A stretch of DNA of 64,000 bases, from contig JADHMP010000004.1 in assembly GCA_016779985.1 (NCBI GenBank), forward strand, positions 1 to 64,000, given 5' to 3'. The notes under the pieces were generated by a model that searched no databases, was not told the DNA's origin, and saw only the letters and a program-made list of their open reading frames with translations. Source of the DNA: JADHMP01 sp016779985. GTDB lineage: Bacteria > Bacteroidota > Bacteroidia > Flavobacteriales > Flavobacteriaceae. This document shows, piece after piece, positions 61,901 through 64,000 of this stretch; the stretch's first letter is position 1, and the number at the start of each line of letters is the position of its first letter. A program made the position numbers and the translations under genes.

Positions 61901-61952
61901 GCCAGTTATCGGAAGAAGAGTTAATTTAAGAGCCACTTACAATTTACAATAG
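58914..61952 (+). CDS. TonB-dependent receptor, large, with calcium-type loops and Ala-rich insert
   Basis: A 1012-residue outer-membrane receptor: signal peptide ending AMTVHAQ, carboxypeptidase-like domain (KISGSVMDAETQELIPGVNIIV), plug (LDEIVVSASRRSEKVLDAPASIT, SNLDLDRVEVVRGAASALYGFGVESGVV) and a 22-strand-type barrel ending LRATYNLQ. Extracellular loops hold D288-x-D-x-D-G (DPDLDGDFND) and D334-x-D-G-D-G (DPDGDGNSY), which look calcium-binding. Residues about 720-860 are rich in Ala, Gln, Val and Ile without alternating strands. It lacks the full SusC signature. No SusD-like gene adjoins it. The substrate is unknown. Confidence 0.88.
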   Translation: MKHIYSFRVLTLLLLMFSAMTVHAQSKISGSVMDAETQELIPGVNIIVLGSNTGTTTDFDGNFLLNTSASPPFTLEISSIGFASQQIEVVSADQRIDVMLVPGQNLDEIVVSASRRSEKVLDAPASITILSSEELTNNANVNDPIRNLINVPGIQFQQQSANSINFEMRAGSGVFGTSVFPILDYRFLQSPASGSFFNAQSGLSNLDLDRVEVVRGAASALYGFGVESGVVHFFSKKAIDKPGTSVELIGGNLNTFSAAVRHAYANEKKTFGFKINAQYKRGDEFQLDPDLDGDFNDQINAATANGIFQPIVANGRIDPSQVPSTPILTQSELDPDGDGNSYLGQYESSSVNAHLEFRPNDNTEAVVSGGWNAGSFLVNQNQGPGVGAGNDYWAQARVNSGGFFGQISYNFNDGGEGKEPFYLYLTAQRIITKRSALEGQFQYNFEAKSFLDSNFTIGFDYRNIDVITDNTLFGQNEGKVDYVLYGFYGQGTSRFSDKLDLTYALRYDKPSFIDKGKIAPRVALVFKPNEKNSFRLSYNEATFGPSTLEMYLDFPVSIPAPGISDVWLSGQASAQNFDPNAPIEIIGGGGAVVPANTTDWPLAVPYGAVAGQVLPQLYAGVGASPSYAPLLPLVQNFFSTYVPSGTSGTIEGYNVYNGSPMPTAIGTPSALLGTTSSWEIGYKGFLGDKFALGIDVYTFSRTGSTQNTAIGPTFRLNNSSGIPADLGARVASDFASDPVISGAITQAVTNGVNAQVQASVQAQYEAQGIPQSIWATGAPEGALFPGSPAIPSVTDATAAAAAPFIAPAIEAASAEVQALVGGAFIQGGQGYLGAISSEFIGAIESQRVPQGDGITHISAGYRIFDNVTRSHWGSDISMEYFATDKLTFWGNASWLSQNEWIPGEEDDDGLPFPDFLNAPLFKYRLGATFTDRDGFQASLAFQHDDEFNSNQGFYAGTVQAKNLVDVSLGYKLTSGVKLDLSVTNLFDQQYRTFPRMPVIGRRVNLRATYNLQ

Positions 61953-61973
61953 CAACCTTTTAGTTGTTTAATG

Positions 61974-61998
61974 AAGGGGCTTTATAGCCCCTTTTTTT
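61974..61998 (+). terminator. Intrinsic terminator after the TonB receptor gene
   Basis: AAGGGGCT (61974-61981) and AGCCCCTT (61986-61993) form an 8-bp GC-rich stem with a 4-base loop and are followed by seven Ts (61992-61998). It separates the receptor from atpD. Confidence 0.85.
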
Positions 61999-62042
61999 AG
62001 TAAAAAACCTAAAAATTGATAGTGAATCTATCCCTATCCTAC

Positions 62043-62050
62043 TATATTTG
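62043..62050 (+). promoter_or_regulatory. -7 box (TATATTTG) for atpD, which decides the start
   Basis: TATATTTG fits TAnnTTTG exactly and lies right before the ATG at 62053. Transcription would start a few bases after it, downstream of that ATG, so the ATG at 62077 is the likely start. Confidence 0.5.
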
Positions 62051-62076
62051 CAATGCAAAAAATAAATCCAAAAAAG

Positions 62077-63588
62077 ATGGCGCAATCGCAAGGCATTGTA
62101 TCCCAAATCATCGGTCCTGTTGTAGATGTTGAATTTGCGGGAGAAAACAATGAACTACCCAATATTTATGATTCTTTAGAAATTAAAAGAGAAGACGGTT
62201 CAATTCTTGTTTTAGAGGTTCAATCACACATTGGAGAAGATACCGTGAGAACAGTTTCTATGGACTCGACAGACGGTCTTAGCCGCGGCGCAATTGCCGT
62301 AGCTTCAGGCAGCCCGATTCAAATGCCTATTGGGGAGTCCGTTTATGGACGTTTATTCAATGTGATTGGTGATGCCATTGATGGAATGGAAAATTTACCC
62401 AAGGCAGGGGAAAATGGTTTGCCTATTCATAGGGAACCACCGGCCTTTGAAGATCTTTCTACTTCTACTGAAGTTTTGTTTACTGGTATTAAAGTAATTG
62501 ATTTAATTGAGCCCTATGCTAAAGGTGGAAAAATTGGATTGTTTGGTGGTGCAGGTGTAGGCAAAACAGTGCTTATTCAAGAACTAATTAATAACATTGC
62601 AAAGGGCCATGGTGGACTTTCAGTGTTTGCTGGAGTTGGAGAAAGAACCCGTGAGGGGAATGATTTATTGCGTGAAATGTTAGAATCAGGAATCATCAAA
62701 TACGGAGATGATTTTATGCATTCTATGGAAGAAGGTGGATGGGACCTTAAGAAAGTGGATAAAGAAGCCCTCAAGGAATCAAAAGCAACCTTTGTATTTG
62801 GTCAGATGAATGAACCTCCTGGAGCCCGAGCCCGAGTAGCCCTCTCTGGATTGACTGTTGCCGAATACTTTCGTGATGGAGCTGGAGATGGGCAAGGAAA
62901 AGACGTTTTGTTTTTTGTAGATAATATCTTCAGGTTTACACAAGCAGGTTCTGAAGTATCGGCTCTATTAGGGCGGATGCCTTCCGCCGTTGGATATCAA
63001 CCTACACTAGCGACAGAAATGGGAGCCATGCAAGAGCGAATAACTTCTACAAAAAAAGGCTCTATCACATCAGTACAGGCCGTTTATGTGCCAGCAGATG
63101 ATTTAACGGACCCGGCACCAGCAACAACATTTGCACACTTAGATGCCACGACAGTATTATCTAGAAAAATTGCAGAACTGGGAATTTATCCGGCTGTAGA
63201 TCCTTTAGATTCTACATCTAGAATCCTCACTTCAGATATTTTAGGCGATGAACACTATGCTTGTGCCCAACGTGTGAAAGAATTATTGCAGCGTTATAAA
63301 GAGTTGCAGGATATTATTGCTATTTTGGGGATGGAAGAATTGTCTGAAGAAGATAAACTTGCAGTAGCTCGTGCTCGACGCGTGCAACGCTTCCTCTCAC
63401 AGCCCTTTCATGTAGCTGAACAGTTTACAGGAATTCCTGGAGTTTTAGTGGATATTAAAGAAACTATTAAAGGATTCAATATGATTATGGATGGGGAACT
63501 AGACCATCTACCAGAAGCCGCTTTCAATCTCAAAGGAACAATTGAAGAGGCCATTGAAGCTGGAGAAAAAATGCTTGCTGAAGTTTAA
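62077..63588 (+). CDS. atpD: F1Fo ATP synthase beta subunit
   Basis: The 503-residue catalytic subunit has the Walker A loop GGAGVGKTVLIQELINN, GVGERTREGNDLLREM, Walker B DVLFFVDNIFRFTQAGSEVSALLGRMPSAVGYQPTLA, and the DELSEED-like region GMEELSEEDKL near the C-terminus. It makes ATP using the proton gradient. I start at ATG 62077 (MAQSQGIVSQIIG) because a promoter box overlaps the earlier in-frame ATG at 62053. atpC follows after four bases; the other ATP synthase genes are elsewhere. Confidence 0.96.
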   Translation: MAQSQGIVSQIIGPVVDVEFAGENNELPNIYDSLEIKREDGSILVLEVQSHIGEDTVRTVSMDSTDGLSRGAIAVASGSPIQMPIGESVYGRLFNVIGDAIDGMENLPKAGENGLPIHREPPAFEDLSTSTEVLFTGIKVIDLIEPYAKGGKIGLFGGAGVGKTVLIQELINNIAKGHGGLSVFAGVGERTREGNDLLREMLESGIIKYGDDFMHSMEEGGWDLKKVDKEALKESKATFVFGQMNEPPGARARVALSGLTVAEYFRDGAGDGQGKDVLFFVDNIFRFTQAGSEVSALLGRMPSAVGYQPTLATEMGAMQERITSTKKGSITSVQAVYVPADDLTDPAPATTFAHLDATTVLSRKIAELGIYPAVDPLDSTSRILTSDILGDEHYACAQRVKELLQRYKELQDIIAILGMEELSEEDKLAVARARRVQRFLSQPFHVAEQFTGIPGVLVDIKETIKGFNMIMDGELDHLPEAAFNLKGTIEEAIEAGEKMLAEV

Positions 63589-63592
63589 AACT

Positions 63593-63871
63593 ATGTATAT
63601 TGATATTGTTTCGCCCGAAACTACTTTATTTAGTGGAGAAATACAAAGTATAACCGTTCCTGGAACAAAAGGCTCTTTTCAAATCTTAAACCAGCACGCT
63701 CCAATCGTTTCGACTCTAACAAAAGGGAAAGTCAAAATTCAAGGTGAATTAAACCTCTCCGAAGAGGTGAGAGAAAAAATTGTTTTAGAAAATGAAGGGC
63801 ACTATTATTTCCCTATAAATTCAGGAGTTATTGAAATGAGAAATAATAAAATAGTTTTGTTAGCAGAATAA
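63593..63871 (+). CDS. atpC: F1Fo ATP synthase epsilon subunit
   Basis: Start ATG 63593 gives 92 residues: MYIDIVSPETTLFSGEIQSI, then VPGTKGSFQILNQHAPIVSTL, the N-terminal beta-barrel of the epsilon subunit. The usual C-terminal helical pair is absent, so this is the short form lacking the inhibitory helices, common in Bacteroidota. It binds the gamma subunit in the F1 stalk. Confidence 0.92.
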   Translation: MYIDIVSPETTLFSGEIQSITVPGTKGSFQILNQHAPIVSTLTKGKVKIQGELNLSEEVREKIVLENEGHYYFPINSGVIEMRNNKIVLLAE

Positions 63872-63910
63872 GCTACTAAAGAAACGACTCCCTCAGGACC
63901 TCTTAAAATT

Positions 63911-64000
63911 ATGATTATGTTGCGTTTCATTGGGTCTACTTTTATTCTTTTTTGTAACACAATTATACTTTATGGTCAGGGTGATAGTCTCAGTGTTTCA
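63911..64000 (+). CDS. Start of an exported protein, cut by the window edge
   Basis: The frame from ATG 63911 (or ATG 63917) runs open to the edge and shows 30 residues: a hydrophobic signal-like stretch (MLRFIGSTFILFCNTIILYG) followed by QGDSLSVS. The role cannot be inferred from such a short piece. Confidence 0.5.
   Translation, partial: MIMLRFIGSTFILFCNTIILYGQGDSLSVS

Noticed and set aside
1..64000. CRISPR arrays, tRNA or rRNA genes, insertion sequences, prophage, toxin-antitoxin or known anti-phage systems
   Set aside because: No repeat-spacer pattern, cloverleaf-like sequence, transposase, integrase or phage gene was recognised in reading through the window.

Overview
The window comes from a marine-type member of the Flavobacteriaceae (Bacteroidota). 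The evidence is low GC, TonB-dependent receptors with carboxypeptidase-like N-terminal domains, the Bacteroidota -7 promoter box TAnnTTTG, few Shine-Dalgarno sites, and familiar flavobacterial gene orders (pdxA / DUF177-rpmF-fabH-accB-accC; recO-TonB receptor-ileS-dksA-lspA; radA-flippase-panD-panC divergent from a GT5-like gene and DUF4270; atpD-atpC). No tRNA, rRNA, CRISPR array, prophage or insertion sequence was seen. Most genes are housekeeping and tightly packed.

Layout. 1-9.0 kb is a loose accessory stretch: an incomplete TonB receptor, a secreted protein with a duplicated domain, an SRPBCC protein, an MFS transporter with an odd start, tiny membrane proteins, YjbQ, a CDGSH protein, a HAD phosphatase and two small lipoproteins. 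9.0-15.4 kb looks like a glycan and sugar-salvage locus: a sulfatase divergent from a four-gene unit of GH109-type glycosidase, GHMP sugar kinase, sugar nucleotidyltransferase and class-A beta-lactamase-fold serine hydrolase. 15.3-18.4 kb (minus strand) holds ribE, a Na+/H+ antiporter, a short structured leader with an exceptionally strong Shine-Dalgarno, and an isopenicillin-N-synthase-like oxygenase. 18.5-25.5 kb is the pdxA and fatty-acid block, interrupted by a second sulfatase.

25.5-31.5 kb carries asd, alr-tdk, an unknown gene, rsmI and recJ. 31.5-39.5 kb (mostly minus) carries pgi, an M23-like lipoprotein, DUF3108, uvrC, 5-FTHF cyclo-ligase, lspA, a secreted protein and a DksA-like regulator. 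39.5-51.2 kb (minus) holds ileS, a TonB receptor, recO, gdhA, radA, a flippase-like protein, panD and panC. 51.3-58.7 kb carries the GT5-like gene, DUF4270, a GntP permease with glycerate kinase, a YpdA-like reductase and a PlsC-like acyltransferase. 58.9-64 kb carries a large TonB receptor, atpD, atpC and the start of another exported protein.

Most interesting points: (1) the leader at about 16.31-16.44 kb, where a 20-codon ORF has 13 nt complementary to the usual 16S rRNA 3' tail, sits in a long hairpin and is followed by an intrinsic terminator just before the oxygenase gene; (2) an IleRS whose HIGH signature reads GIHH, the swapped GxHH form linked to mupirocin hyper-resistance; (3) the sulfatase / GH109 / kinase / nucleotidyltransferase / serine hydrolase locus; (4) two genes whose starts fall at 8-base homopolymers and would become conventional with one extra base. 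All functional calls are from reading the sequence; no database search was run.
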